Assembly (NCBI RefSeq): GCF_000949385.2
Contig: NZ_JYKO02000001.1
Coordinates: forward strand, 4,234,222-4,298,221
Direction: 5' to 3'
DNA from: Pseudomonas sp. LFM046
GTDB lineage: Bacteria; Pseudomonadota; Gammaproteobacteria; Pseudomonadales; Pseudomonadaceae
DNA length: 64,000 bases
In this document: piece after piece, positions 55,964 to 64,000 of the stretch
Position numbering within the stretch: position 1 is the stretch's first letter
Layout of the letters: each line of letters opens with the position of its first letter
The notes under the pieces: generated by a model
Seen by the model: the letters and a program-made list of their open reading frames with translations, nothing else
Databases searched by the model: none
What the model was told of the DNA's origin: nothing
Made by a program: the position numbers and the translations under genes

Positions 55964-56649
55964 AGTTCAGCCGCCTTGATGCCAGCGGAGTAGCGACGCT
56001 CCATGTAGCGCAGGGCCAGCAGGGAAACGCTGGTCAGCACCAGGTACAGCGCGGCAACCGCGAGGTAGAAGGTGAAGGGTTCACGGGTCGCATCCGCTGC
56101 GCTCTTGGCCTTGAACATCATGTCCTGCAGACCGACCACCGAAATCAGCGCGGTAGCCTTGGTCATGACCAGCCAGTTGTTGGTGAAGCCCGGAATCGCC
56201 AGGCGAATCATTTGCGGCACCAGGATGCGGAAGAACACCTTGGGCCCGCTCATGCCGTAGGCCAGGCCGGCCTCACCCTGCCCTTTCGGGATCGCCATGA
56301 AGGCGCCCCGGAAGGTTTCCGAGAGGTAGGCACCGAAGATGAAGCCCAGGGTGAAGACACCGGACCAGAAGGGGTCCAGATCGATGTAGTCCTCGTAGCC
56401 GACCATGGGCGCCACGACGTTCACCAGCTGCTGGCCGCCGTAGAAGATCAGGAGAATCAGCACCAGATCGGGAATGCCGCGGATCACCGTGGCGTAGGTT
56501 TCACCCATCAGGGCCAGCCACTTGATCGGCGAAAGGCGGAAGGCCGCGCCGATCAGGCCAAGCACTATCGCCATGGAGATGGAAGACAGGGCCAGCAGCA
56601 GGGTGAGCCAGGCACCATCGAGAATGGTCGAGCCGTAGCCGTTGAGCAT
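55960..56649 (-). CDS. aotQ: AotQ, arginine/ornithine ABC transporter permease
   Basis: From ATG 56649, after GAGGAT, the protein has 229 residues and five membrane helices. ATVIRGIPDLVLILLIFYGGQQLV and the EAA-type loop GQGEAGLAYGMSGPKVFFRILVP mark it as the HisQ-like partner of AotM. It follows aotJ by about 100 bases. Confidence 0.94.
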   Translation of the reverse strand: MLNGYGSTILDGAWLTLLLALSSISMAIVLGLIGAAFRLSPIKWLALMGETYATVIRGIPDLVLILLIFYGGQQLVNVVAPMVGYEDYIDLDPFWSGVFTLGFIFGAYLSETFRGAFMAIPKGQGEAGLAYGMSGPKVFFRILVPQMIRLAIPGFTNNWLVMTKATALISVVGLQDMMFKAKSAADATREPFTFYLAVAALYLVLTSVSLLALRYMERRYSAGIKAAEL

Positions 56650-56756
56650 GATCAGATCCTCATGCAGCGCGCCGGAATAGTCCGGGCGGCACCGCCACAA
56701 CGAAAAAGTGGCACAAACCGCTATGTGAAGTTTGTGCCACTTTCAGGGAAATGCGA

Positions 56757-57539
56757 TTACTCGCCGTAGACGTCGAACTTGAAGTACTTGTCCTGCACAT
56801 CCTTGTACTTGCCGTTGGCACGGATGGCGGCAATGGCATTGTTGATCTTCTCGGCCAGGGCCTTGTCACCCTTGCGCACCGCGATGCCGGCACCTTCGCC
56901 GAAGTACTTCTTCTCGTTGAAGTCCGGACCCACCAGGGCAAAGCCCTTGCCGGCGTCGGTCTTGAGGAAGCCGTCGTCGATGTTGACCACATCCGCCAGG
57001 GTGGCGTCGAGACGGCCGGCGGTCATGTCCAGGAAAATCTCGTTCTGGGAGCTGTAGCGCACCACTTCAACACCCGCCGGAGCGAAAACGTCGGTGGCGT
57101 AGCGGTCATAGATGGAGGCGCGCTGCACGCCAACTTTCTTGCCCTTGAGGTCGGTCAGCGGGTCGTTGATGACAGTGCCTTCCTTCATCGCGAGACGCGC
57201 GGGGGTGTGGTAGTACTTGTTGGTGAAGTCGACCGACTTCAGGCGCTCTTCGGTGATGGTCATGGACGACAGCACGGCGTCGAACTTGCGCACTTTCAGA
57301 GCCGGGATCAGGCCGTCGAATTCCTGCTCGATCCACTGGCACTTGACCTTCATCTCGTCGCACAGGGCATTACCGATGTCGTAGTCGAAGCCGGTGATCT
57401 TGCCTTCCGGAGTCTTGTAGGCAAAGGGCGGGTAGGCTGCTTCGATACCAATGCGCAGAGGCTTGGCGTCGTCCGCCATGGCGGCCAGCGGCGACAACAG
57501 GGACAGCGCCATGGCGCCGAGAAGTGCAATCTTTTTCAT
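56757..57539 (-). CDS. aotJ: AotJ, arginine/ornithine periplasmic binding protein
   Basis: The 260-residue type II binding protein has a signal peptide cleaved after AMA (about residue 22). The mature protein starts [24 protein letters not shown] and has [23 protein letters not shown] in outline, the LAO-binding-protein hallmark with a disulphide. [20 protein letters not shown] is also conserved. It delivers arginine and ornithine to AotQM. It is the first gene of the aot operon, with an AAGGAG ribosome-binding site. Confidence 0.95.
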   Translation of the reverse strand: MKKIALLGAMALSLLSPLAAMADDAKPLRIGIEAAYPPFAYKTPEGKITGFDYDIGNALCDEMKVKCQWIEQEFDGLIPALKVRKFDAVLSSMTITEERLKSVDFTNKYYHTPARLAMKEGTVINDPLTDLKGKKVGVQRASIYDRYATDVFAPAGVEVVRYSSQNEIFLDMTAGRLDATLADVVNIDDGFLKTDAGKGFALVGPDFNEKKYFGEGAGIAVRKGDKALAEKINNAIAAIRANGKYKDVQDKYFKFDVYGE

Positions 57540-58108
57540 GTTATGACTCCTTCAAAGGGGGATGGCTTCTGTTGGCAGCGTGAGATTTCGCCCAGACGGT
57601 CCACGAATTGTAGAAAGAGTCGTCGTCTTTGCTGGCTGAAGGCCCTAAGCAAAAGGCTCCGACTGGGTGTGCGGCATTCTAGCCACAGCCCTTAAGTCGA
57701 TATTTCTTCAATGCGACAACAAATTACAGAAGCGCCGGAGCGGGGGAGAAAGAGGATTGACAGGCACAGGGAAAAGTGCCGGGAAAGCAGGTTTCAAAAC
57801 CTAGATTAAAGGCAATTATCAGGCCACAAAATCAAGAACCCTGATACTTCGGGCATCACAGCATTTTGACTTGCTGAGCACAGCCGGAAAAATGCTCTGA
57901 ATCAGCCTCGGCCGTTCCCGATGGAACCAGGTTGGCGTCAGGCGTAACGAACACTGTTACCACAATGCCCCTCCCTTGCTGAAAATCCGATATCCAATCG
58001 GCATTTGCAGCAGCGAGTTCACGCTTTTCTTTCCAGGGTAATTCCGAACACGACGATCACCAGACTTCGCGTACGCGGCATCGACGCTGACAACGGCACC
58101 CCATAAAT
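57540..58108. other. Regulatory region upstream of aotJ, otherwise gene-free
   Basis: About 570 bases without a gene. The part from 57770 to 58030 is AT-richer than its surroundings. An ArgR-type half-site TGTCGC-N8-AA lies on the minus strand at 57718-57703, about 165 bases before aotJ. No second strong half-site was found beside it. Confidence 0.5.
57703..57718 (-). promoter_or_regulatory. ArgR-type half-site upstream of aotJ
   Basis: TGTCGC-ATTGAAGA-AA fits the TGTCGC-N8-AA half-site found twice before aruC. It is the expected place for ArgR control of the aot operon. Only one good half-site is visible; a degenerate TATCGA follows. Confidence 0.5.
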
Positions 58109-58149
58109 GCAAAACCCCGCCCCGGCTTGTGGCCGGGGCGGGGTTTTGC
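58109..58149. terminator. Terminator after acsA
   Basis: GCAAAACCCCGCCCCGGC (58109-58126) and its perfect complement (58132-58149) form an 18-bp stem around a 5-base loop, with A/T runs at the base on both sides. It starts 12 bases past the acsA stop and can act in either direction. Confidence 0.88.
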
Positions 58150-58160
58150 GCAGGGGCGGA

Positions 58161-60116
58161 TCAGGCTGCCTGCATGGTGCGATGAGTATCGATGAGGTGC
58201 TGCACCACTCCGGGATCAGCCAGGGTGGAGATGTCGCCGAGGGAATCGTACTCGGAGACGGCGATCTTGCGCAGGATACGGCGCATGATCTTGCCCGAGC
58301 GGGTCTTCGGGAGGCCCGGAGCCCACTGGATTACATCGGGGGTGGCGATCGGACCGATCTCCTTGCGCACCCAGGCCCTGAGTTCCTGACGCAGTTGCTC
58401 GGAGGCTTCCTCGCCTGCGTTCAGGGTCACGTAGACATAGATGCCCTGCCCCTTGATGTCGTGCGGCATGCCGACCACCGCGGCCTCGGCCACTTTCGGG
58501 TGGGCAACCATGGCGCTCTCGATCTCGGCAGTCCCCATGCGGTGGCCGGAGACGTTCAGCACGTCGTCCACGCGGCCGGTGATCCAGTAGTAGCCGTCTT
58601 CATCGCGACGGGCGCCATCGCCGGTGAAGTACATGCCCTTGAAGGTCTTGAAGTAGGTGTCGACGAAGCGGTCGTGGTCGCCGTACAGGGTACGGGCCTG
58701 ACCCGGCCAGGAATCGACTATCACCAGGTTGCCTTCAGCCGGGCCTTCAATGATGTTGCCGAGGTTATCCACAAGCGCCGGCTGCACGCCGAAGAAGGGA
58801 CGTGCGGCGGACCCCGGTTTCAGCGGGTGGGCGCCGGGCAGCGGAGTCATCAGGCAGGCGCCGGTTTCGGTCTGCCACCAGGTGTCGACGATCGGGCAGC
58901 GGCTCTGGCCGACGTTCTCGTAGTACCAGTGCCAGGCTTCCGGGTTGATCGGCTCGCCCACCGAACCCAGCAGACGCAGGCTGGAGCCGTCGGCGCCTTC
59001 AACCGCCGCCTTGCCCTCGGCCATCATGGCGCGGATGGCGGTGGGGGCGGTGTAGAGGATGTTGACCTTGTGCTTGTCGACGATCTTGGCGACACGGGTG
59101 ACGTCCGGGTAGTTCGGCACGCCCTCGAACATCAGGGTGGTGGCGCCATTGGCCAGCGGGCCGTAGACCAGGTAGGTGTGACCGGTGACCCAGCCGATGT
59201 CGGCGGTGCACCAGAAGACTTCGCCCGGACGGTAGTCGAACACGCGCTCATGCGTCAGGGAGGCGTACACCAGGTAGCCGCCAGTGGTGTGCAACACACC
59301 CTTGGGTTTGCCGGTGGAGCCGGAGGTGTAGAGGATGAACAGCGGGTCCTCGGCGCCCATCTCCTTCGGGATGCAGTGGCTGGACGCAACCTTCATCAGG
59401 TCCTCGTACCAGACGTCGCGGTGCTGGTTCCACTTGATGTCGGCGCCCGTGCGCTTGACCACCACGATCTTCTGCACGCTGCTGGTTTCAGGGTTGGTCA
59501 GGGCATCGTCGACGTTGGCCTTCAGCGGGACCTTCTTGCCGCCGCGCAGGCCTTCGTCAGCAGTGATCACCACCTTGGAACGGCAATCGATGATGCGACC
59601 GGCCAGGGCCTCGGGGGAGAAGCCACCGAAGACCACGGAGTGGATGGCGCCGATACGGGTACAGGCCAGCATGGCCACCACGGCTTCCGGGATCATCGGC
59701 ATGTAGATGGTCACCACGTCACCGCGGTGCACGTCCTGGCCACGCAGTGCGTTGGCGAATTTGCAGACGCGCTCGTGGAGGTCGCGGTAGGTGATGACCT
59801 GATGCTCGGAAGGATCGTCGCCTTCCCAGATGATGGCCGGCTGGTCGCCGCGCTCGGCGAGGTGACGGTCCAGGCAGTTGGCGGAAACGTTGAGGGAGCC
59901 ATCGGAGAACCACTTGATGTCGACGTGGTGATCGTCGAAAGAGGTCTGCTTCACCTTGGTGAAGGGCTTGATCCAGTCCAGGCGCTTGGCCTGTTCGCGC
60001 CAGAATCCGTCGGGGTTGATGACGGACTGCTGGTACATGGCTTTGTAGGTCGCTTCGTCGGTGAGGGACTGGGCGGCCACTTCAGGGCGGACCGGATACA
60101 GAGAAGCAGAACTCAT
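58161..60116 (-). CDS. acsA: AcsA, acetyl-CoA synthetase
   Basis: From ATG 60116 the protein has 651 residues, the family norm. It activates acetate to acetyl-CoA through acetyl-AMP. Motifs are the AMP-binding P-loop [52 protein letters not shown] in outline, and the acetylation-site lysine in [17 protein letters not shown], which protein acetyltransferases use to switch the enzyme off. It neighbours the aot operon as in P. aeruginosa. Confidence 0.95.
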   Translation of the reverse strand: MSSASLYPVRPEVAAQSLTDEATYKAMYQQSVINPDGFWREQAKRLDWIKPFTKVKQTSFDDHHVDIKWFSDGSLNVSANCLDRHLAERGDQPAIIWEGDDPSEHQVITYRDLHERVCKFANALRGQDVHRGDVVTIYMPMIPEAVVAMLACTRIGAIHSVVFGGFSPEALAGRIIDCRSKVVITADEGLRGGKKVPLKANVDDALTNPETSSVQKIVVVKRTGADIKWNQHRDVWYEDLMKVASSHCIPKEMGAEDPLFILYTSGSTGKPKGVLHTTGGYLVYASLTHERVFDYRPGEVFWCTADIGWVTGHTYLVYGPLANGATTLMFEGVPNYPDVTRVAKIVDKHKVNILYTAPTAIRAMMAEGKAAVEGADGSSLRLLGSVGEPINPEAWHWYYENVGQSRCPIVDTWWQTETGACLMTPLPGAHPLKPGSAARPFFGVQPALVDNLGNIIEGPAEGNLVIVDSWPGQARTLYGDHDRFVDTYFKTFKGMYFTGDGARRDEDGYYWITGRVDDVLNVSGHRMGTAEIESAMVAHPKVAEAAVVGMPHDIKGQGIYVYVTLNAGEEASEQLRQELRAWVRKEIGPIATPDVIQWAPGLPKTRSGKIMRRILRKIAVSEYDSLGDISTLADPGVVQHLIDTHRTMQAA

Positions 60117-60292
60117 GGGGGTCTTACCTCGGTGGGTAGTTGTTTTTGTATGGAGCCTTTTGTATCCCCCGCACTTTAGTGGGGCCATTCGACCATCGTC
60201 TTACCAAACTCGGACTATGGTCGAAGCCACCTGAATCGTGCCCAGCCAAAACCGGCCGGAACCGGCCAATGGAATCGCCCGCAATCACCTGG

Positions 60293-60331
60293 GCAAAAAA
60301 AACCGGCCCATGTCCGTGGACATGGGCCGGT
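60293..60331 (-). terminator. Rho-independent terminator of putP
   Basis: ACCGGCCCATGTCC (60302-60315) pairs perfectly with GGACATGGGCCGGT (60318-60331). On the minus strand the stem runs into eight T residues (60302-60295). It lies about 80 bases past the putP stop. Confidence 0.9.
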
Positions 60332-60412
60332 GAAGCACTATCGGGTCGTTGGTGAGAGCCCGGGCTAGCCCGGAGGACGGCGCGCGGACGACCGGCCGCG
60401 CGTCGCACAGAG

Positions 60413-61906
60413 TCAGACGTGGGCGTCCTGGTATTCCTGCTCGGCTTCGTCGAAGCGCTTGATCATGGCAGCGGACGGGCCATTGCCGATGCGGCTGAAG
60501 ATCAGGATGCCGAGGGTGCAGAGGATGAAGCCCGGAATGATTTCGTACAGGCCGGTCCAGCCGAAGAAGTTCTTCCACACGACCACGCTCACCGCACCGA
60601 GGATCATGCCGGCCAGGGCGCCGTTACGGGTCATGCCTTTCCAGATCAGGGACAGGATCACCACCGGGCCGAAGGCGGCACCGAAACCGGCCCAGGCGTA
60701 GGACACCAGACCCAGCACCTTGCTCTCCGGATCAGCGGCAATGACGATGGAGACCACCGCCACCAGCAGCACCATGGCGCGGCCGACCCAGACCAGTTCG
60801 GCCTGGCTGGCGTTCTTGCGGAAGAAGGCCTTGTAGAAGTCTTCGGTGAGGGCGCTGGAGCAGACCAGCAGTTGGCAGCTCAGGGTGGACATCACGGCCG
60901 CCAGGATGGCGGACAGCAACACGCCGGCAACCCAGGGGTTGAACAGGATCTTGGCCAGCTCGATGAACACGCGCTCGTGGTTCTCGGTCACGGCGCCAGC
61001 CAGGTCCGGATGAGCGGAGAAGTAGGCGATGCCGAAGAAGCCCACGGCTACGGCGCCGCCGAGGCAGAGGACCATCCAGGTCATGGAGATGCGGCGGGCG
61101 TTCGGGATGGATTTGACGGAGTCGGCGGCCATGAAACGCGCCAGGATGTGCGGCTGGCCGAAGTAGCCCAGGCCCCAGGCGAGCAGGGAAATCACGCCGA
61201 CGAAGCTGGCACCCTTGAGCATGTCGAAGTGGGCAGCGTCCTTCATCTCGATGGCGACGAAGGTGGTGTCCATGCCGCCGGTGGCGATCATCACGATGAC
61301 CGGGGTGAGGATCAGGGCGAAGATCATCAGGCTGGCCTGGACGGTGTCAGTCCAGCTGACCGCGAGGAAGCCACCGACGAAGGTGTAGCAGATGGTCGCG
61401 GCAGCGCCGGCCCACAGGGCGGTTTCGTACGAGATGCCGAAGGTGCTCTCGAACAGGCGGGCACCGGCCACGACGCCGGAGGCGCAGTAGATGGTGAAGA
61501 ACACCAGGATCACCACAGCGGAGAAGATGCGCAGGATGCGGCTGTTGTCTTCGAAGCGGTTGGTGAAGTAGTCCGGCAGGGTCAGGGCGTTGCCGTTGTG
61601 CTCGGTCTGCACGCGCAGACGGCCGGCAACCAGCAGCCAGTTGAGGTAGGCGCCAATGATCAGGCCAATGGCGATCCAGCTTTCGGAGAGACCGGAGAGA
61701 TAGACGGCACCCGGCAGGCCCATCAGCAGCCAGCCGCTCATGTCGGAGGCGCCGGCGGACAGCGCGGTAACGAAGCTACCGAGGCTGCGGCCACCCAGGA
61801 TGTAGTCGGAAAGGTTGTTGGTGGAGCGATAGGCGGCAAAGCCGATCAGCACCATCGCCGCGATATAGATCACGAAAGTGATCAGCATCGGGTTGTTCAT
61901 ACTCAT
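60413..61906 (-). CDS. putP: PutP, sodium/proline symporter
   Basis: From ATG 61906, after AGGGGAGA, the 497-residue protein has about 13 membrane helices. It shows PutP features: MLITFVIYIAAMVLIGFAAY, LSAGASDMSGWLLMGLPGA with sodium-site residues, GGFLAVSWTDTVQ, LGYFGQPHILARFMAA and ILAAVMSTLSCQLLVCSSALTEDFYK (positions ~330-355). It takes up proline with Na+. No putA gene is adjacent; the PruR-type activator lies upstream. Confidence 0.95.
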   Translation of the reverse strand: MSMNNPMLITFVIYIAAMVLIGFAAYRSTNNLSDYILGGRSLGSFVTALSAGASDMSGWLLMGLPGAVYLSGLSESWIAIGLIIGAYLNWLLVAGRLRVQTEHNGNALTLPDYFTNRFEDNSRILRIFSAVVILVFFTIYCASGVVAGARLFESTFGISYETALWAGAAATICYTFVGGFLAVSWTDTVQASLMIFALILTPVIVMIATGGMDTTFVAIEMKDAAHFDMLKGASFVGVISLLAWGLGYFGQPHILARFMAADSVKSIPNARRISMTWMVLCLGGAVAVGFFGIAYFSAHPDLAGAVTENHERVFIELAKILFNPWVAGVLLSAILAAVMSTLSCQLLVCSSALTEDFYKAFFRKNASQAELVWVGRAMVLLVAVVSIVIAADPESKVLGLVSYAWAGFGAAFGPVVILSLIWKGMTRNGALAGMILGAVSVVVWKNFFGWTGLYEIIPGFILCTLGILIFSRIGNGPSAAMIKRFDEAEQEYQDAHV

Positions 61907-62530
61907 GGGGGTCTCCCCTGCTCGTTTGTTTTTATTCGGGTGCGGCGGGTTGTCCGCTCCCGTGGTTGCTGTATGGCAAGCACTTGTGGCGCCTGCCGGT
62001 TCAATTCCCGACCGAGTCAGCCATGGGGCCGACGCAATCCCGGTCGAGCATTGGCTGCAGGGCGTCCTGCCCTGCCAATGCGATGACCACAGCCTCGGAA
62101 GGCCCGGCCCGCCATACGAATCAATGGAATTCCTGGTATGCCTCGGCCATGCCGGAGACAGGGCCTGCAACCGCCCCAGGGCAGTCACTGGAATCGTTCA
62201 GTACAACCTGCGGCACGATCGAGGCACCGGGTGCGCCTACCGGTCGCAGGGCGGGTGCGAAATTTAGAGAGTTGGCACTCGGCCTTTCTTGTCGGATTCT
62301 CTGGTTTCTTTTCCAAAAGCTCTGATTCAGGGAACTTTCCGCCAAAAGGTGCAACCTGCCACCAGCCAGTCACGGTGTGATTCAGCGCCAACGCGCGATC
62401 AACAAGCGGACTCGTGGTTGCTCCTTTCAGGTACAACCCGTCACAACTGTCGATGGCGAGGTTGCACCCACAAGCAAAACCCAAGGCAAAACGGGACGAC
62501 CGGCGACAATCGGATGCGTGAAAGACGGTG
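61907..62530. other. Regulatory region between pruR and putP
   Basis: This 624-base stretch has no gene on either strand. It holds four copies of a 9-mer, GTRCAACCY: + strand at 62201, 62349 and 62431, and - strand at 62459. The DNA from 62270 to 62480 has lower GC than surrounding genes, as expected of a regulated promoter. No terminator after pruR was obvious. Confidence 0.5.
62201..62467. promoter_or_regulatory. Four GTRCAACCY repeats upstream of putP
   Basis: GTACAACCT (62201-62209), GTGCAACCT (62349-62357), GTACAACCC (62431-62439) and, on the minus strand, GTGCAACCT (62467-62459). Three are followed by a CAC within 9 bases. PruR, encoded upstream, is the natural candidate to bind them. 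Confidence 0.5.
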
Positions 62531-63283
62531 TTAATCGGCGCCGCGCAGGCGCCCGGGGGTCAGGCCCAGGTAACGGCGCATGGCCGTGGTCAGGGCACTC
62601 TGGCTGGAAAAACCGCATTCCTCGGCGATGCGCACCAGGGGCTGGTCGCTCTCGCGAACCAGACGGGCTGCCTGATCGAGGCGGGTCTTGAGCAAGTACT
62701 GATGGGGCGTCAGCCCCACGCAGTCCTTGAACTGGGCGTGGAAGTGACTCGGGCTGAGGCAGGCCACCTGGGCCAGTTCCGCCACACTGATGCGCCGGGA
62801 CAGGTTGTTCAGGATGTAGCCGTCCAGGCGCTCGATATCCAGGCTGCCCACCGGCCGCCGCCGAGCCTCGCCGAACAGCCGCAAGTAAAGGGCACGCAGC
62901 AGGATGCCGCCCAGGGAGCGCGCCAGCATCGGGTCGCTGCCGTAGCGCGCCAGTTCGGCTCCGGCGTAATTCAGCAGGTTGTGAAAGTCGGCATCAAGTT
63001 CGGGGTAACGCGGAGTCTCGAACAGGGGACCCAGCAGTTCCAGGTCCTCCGGCGACGTGCCCCGCTCGTCCAGGTCGAGGATCAGCATGCGGTTGTCGCC
63101 CAGGCCGGCGAACTGATGCCCGGCATCCCCCGGCACCAGACAGGCACGCATGCGGCAGACCTCGCCCCCACGGCCCTCCACCTCGAACTCGGCGCGGCCG
63201 GCGAGGGACATCACCAATTGATGGTGGTCGTGGGAATGGTGACGGGCCTGATCATCCAGGCGCAGGAGGCGAGCTTCGAGCAT
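62531..63283 (-). CDS. pruR: PruR-like AraC-family activator of proline utilisation
   Basis: The 250-residue protein has an N-terminal cupin sensor (HHSHDHHQLVMSLAGRAEFEVEG, MRACLVPGDAGHQF) and a C-terminal AraC domain (ISVAELAQVACLSPSHFHAQFK, PLVRIAEECGFSSQSALTTAMRRYLG in outline). Length and position next to the Lon-type asrA and near putP match P. aeruginosa PruR, which activates putAP in response to proline. It reads toward putP on the same strand, across a 624-base gap. Confidence 0.8.
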   Translation of the reverse strand: MLEARLLRLDDQARHHSHDHHQLVMSLAGRAEFEVEGRGGEVCRMRACLVPGDAGHQFAGLGDNRMLILDLDERGTSPEDLELLGPLFETPRYPELDADFHNLLNYAGAELARYGSDPMLARSLGGILLRALYLRLFGEARRRPVGSLDIERLDGYILNNLSRRISVAELAQVACLSPSHFHAQFKDCVGLTPHQYLLKTRLDQAARLVRESDQPLVRIAEECGFSSQSALTTAMRRYLGLTPGRLRGAD

Positions 63284-63430
63284 GGGGCGACTTGATCAAA
63301 ATTTGCGCATTCTACCGGGGGTGCCCGGGATTGCCCAGCGCCTCCCGGCAGGCAGCCACGGCCCGATACGGTTGAAATGCCCATCGCCCCTCCCCATCTA
63401 GGCTTAGTGAGCCAATAGCCAGGTGCCCCC

Positions 63431-64000
63431 ATGAGCGATCAGGACATCAACGCCGACATCGTCGAAGAAGCTACTTCCAGCCAGCGGACAGGCCTGGTGT
63501 TACCCGGCCAGACCCTGCCGGACAAGGTCTACATCATCCCCATCCACAACCGCCCCTTCTTCCCGGCCCAGGTATTGCCGGTGATCGTCAACGAGCAGCC
63601 CTGGGCGGAAACCCTGGAGCTGGTGGCCAAGACCGAGCACCACTGCGTGGCGCTGTTCTTCATGGAGAACCCGCCGGAAGACCCGCGCCACTTCGACCCC
63701 AGCACGCTGCCGGAGCACGGCACCCTGGTGCGGGTGCACCACGCCAGCCGCGACGGTGGCCGGCTGCAGTTCGTTGCCCAGGGCCTGTCGCGGGTGCGGA
63801 TTCGCGGCTGGCTCAAGCGCCACCGCCCGCCCTATCTGGTGGAAGTGGATTATCCACAGAGCCCTCTGGACCCACGGGATGAGGTCAAGGCCTACGGCAT
63901 GGCGCTGATCAACGCGATCAAGGAGCTGCTGCCGCTCAATCCGCTGTACAGCGAAGAGCTGAAGAACTACCTCAACCGATTCAGCCCCAACGATCCTTCG
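63431..64000 (+). CDS. asrA: AsrA/Lon-type ATP-dependent protease, 5' part
   Basis: The frame opens with ATG at 63431 and stays open for 190 codons to the window end, so it is partial. The visible part is the LON substrate-binding domain: KVYIIPIHNRPFFPAQVLPV, the hallmark of Lon N-termini, then GTLVRVHHASRDGGRLQFVAQGLSRVRIRGW in outline. P. aeruginosa has this atypical Lon protein (AsrA) next to pruR. The ATPase and Ser-Lys protease domains should lie outside the window. It is divergent from pruR. Confidence 0.85.
   Translation, partial: MSDQDINADIVEEATSSQRTGLVLPGQTLPDKVYIIPIHNRPFFPAQVLPVIVNEQPWAETLELVAKTEHHCVALFFMENPPEDPRHFDPSTLPEHGTLVRVHHASRDGGRLQFVAQGLSRVRIRGWLKRHRPPYLVEVDYPQSPLDPRDEVKAYGMALINAIKELLPLNPLYSEELKNYLNRFSPNDPS

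Noticed and set aside
58107-60179. A 690-codon plus-strand frame opposite acsA
   Set aside because: Shadow of acsA; no conserved motif and no ribosome-binding site.

Overview
The window is high-GC, densely coded chromosomal DNA of a Pseudomonas (gammaproteobacterium). The strongest signs are an AmrZ homologue, RsmA/CsrA followed by tRNA-Ser and two tRNA-Arg genes, and the order alaS–lysC–rsmA with aruCFGDB–(small protein)–aruE, argR–aotPOMQJ and acsA. From memory this order closely resembles the P. aeruginosa PA0887–PA0906 region. I see no phage, plasmid, insertion sequence or CRISPR array. Short Pseudomonas-type REP-like palindromes lie in several intergenic gaps.

Region 1 (0–2.6 kb) holds the end of a DUF2931-type gene, a LysR regulator, an unannotated 45-residue Gly-rich lipoprotein-like gene with its own terminator, and a small secreted COG4315-type protein.

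Region 2 (2.7–28.4 kb) looks like one catabolic island for aromatic amines and 4-hydroxyphenylacetate (4-HPA). On the minus strand are an arylacetaldehyde dehydrogenase, an APC permease, a DUF3156 protein, a FeaR-like AraC activator, HpaR, and the two-component C2/C1 4-HPA 3-hydroxylase. Divergently come a PAP2 phosphatase, a class III transaminase, a LuxR-type regulator, a MoaF/MoaE pair and an MFS transporter. Next are a Bcr-type exporter, a TRAP transporter (DctPQM) and HpaA. The complete homoprotocatechuate meta-cleavage operon hpaG1-G2-E-D-F-H-I ends the island. The inferred flow is amine -> aldehyde -> 4-HPA -> homoprotocatechuate -> pyruvate + succinate semialdehyde. Two sets of shared sequence motifs tie several of these promoters together.

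Region 3 (28.4–35.7 kb) holds a tRNA-Arg(CCT), a Leu/Phe-type amino-acid dehydrogenase, a fused indolepyruvate:ferredoxin oxidoreductase with a divergent Lrp/AsnC regulator, an orphan phnN, and amrZ. Region 4 (35.8–43 kb) is housekeeping: mgtE, a DUF4124 protein, two tRNA-Arg(ACG), tRNA-Ser(GCT), rsmA, lysC and alaS.

Region 5 (43–57.5 kb) holds threonine aldolase, the arginine succinyltransferase (AST) pathway, its regulator ArgR and the arginine/ornithine ABC transporter; ArgR-type half-sites precede aruC and aotJ. Region 6 (58–64 kb) holds acsA, the proline symporter putP with a repeated 9-mer upstream, pruR, and the 5' part of an AsrA/Lon-type protease gene that runs off the window.
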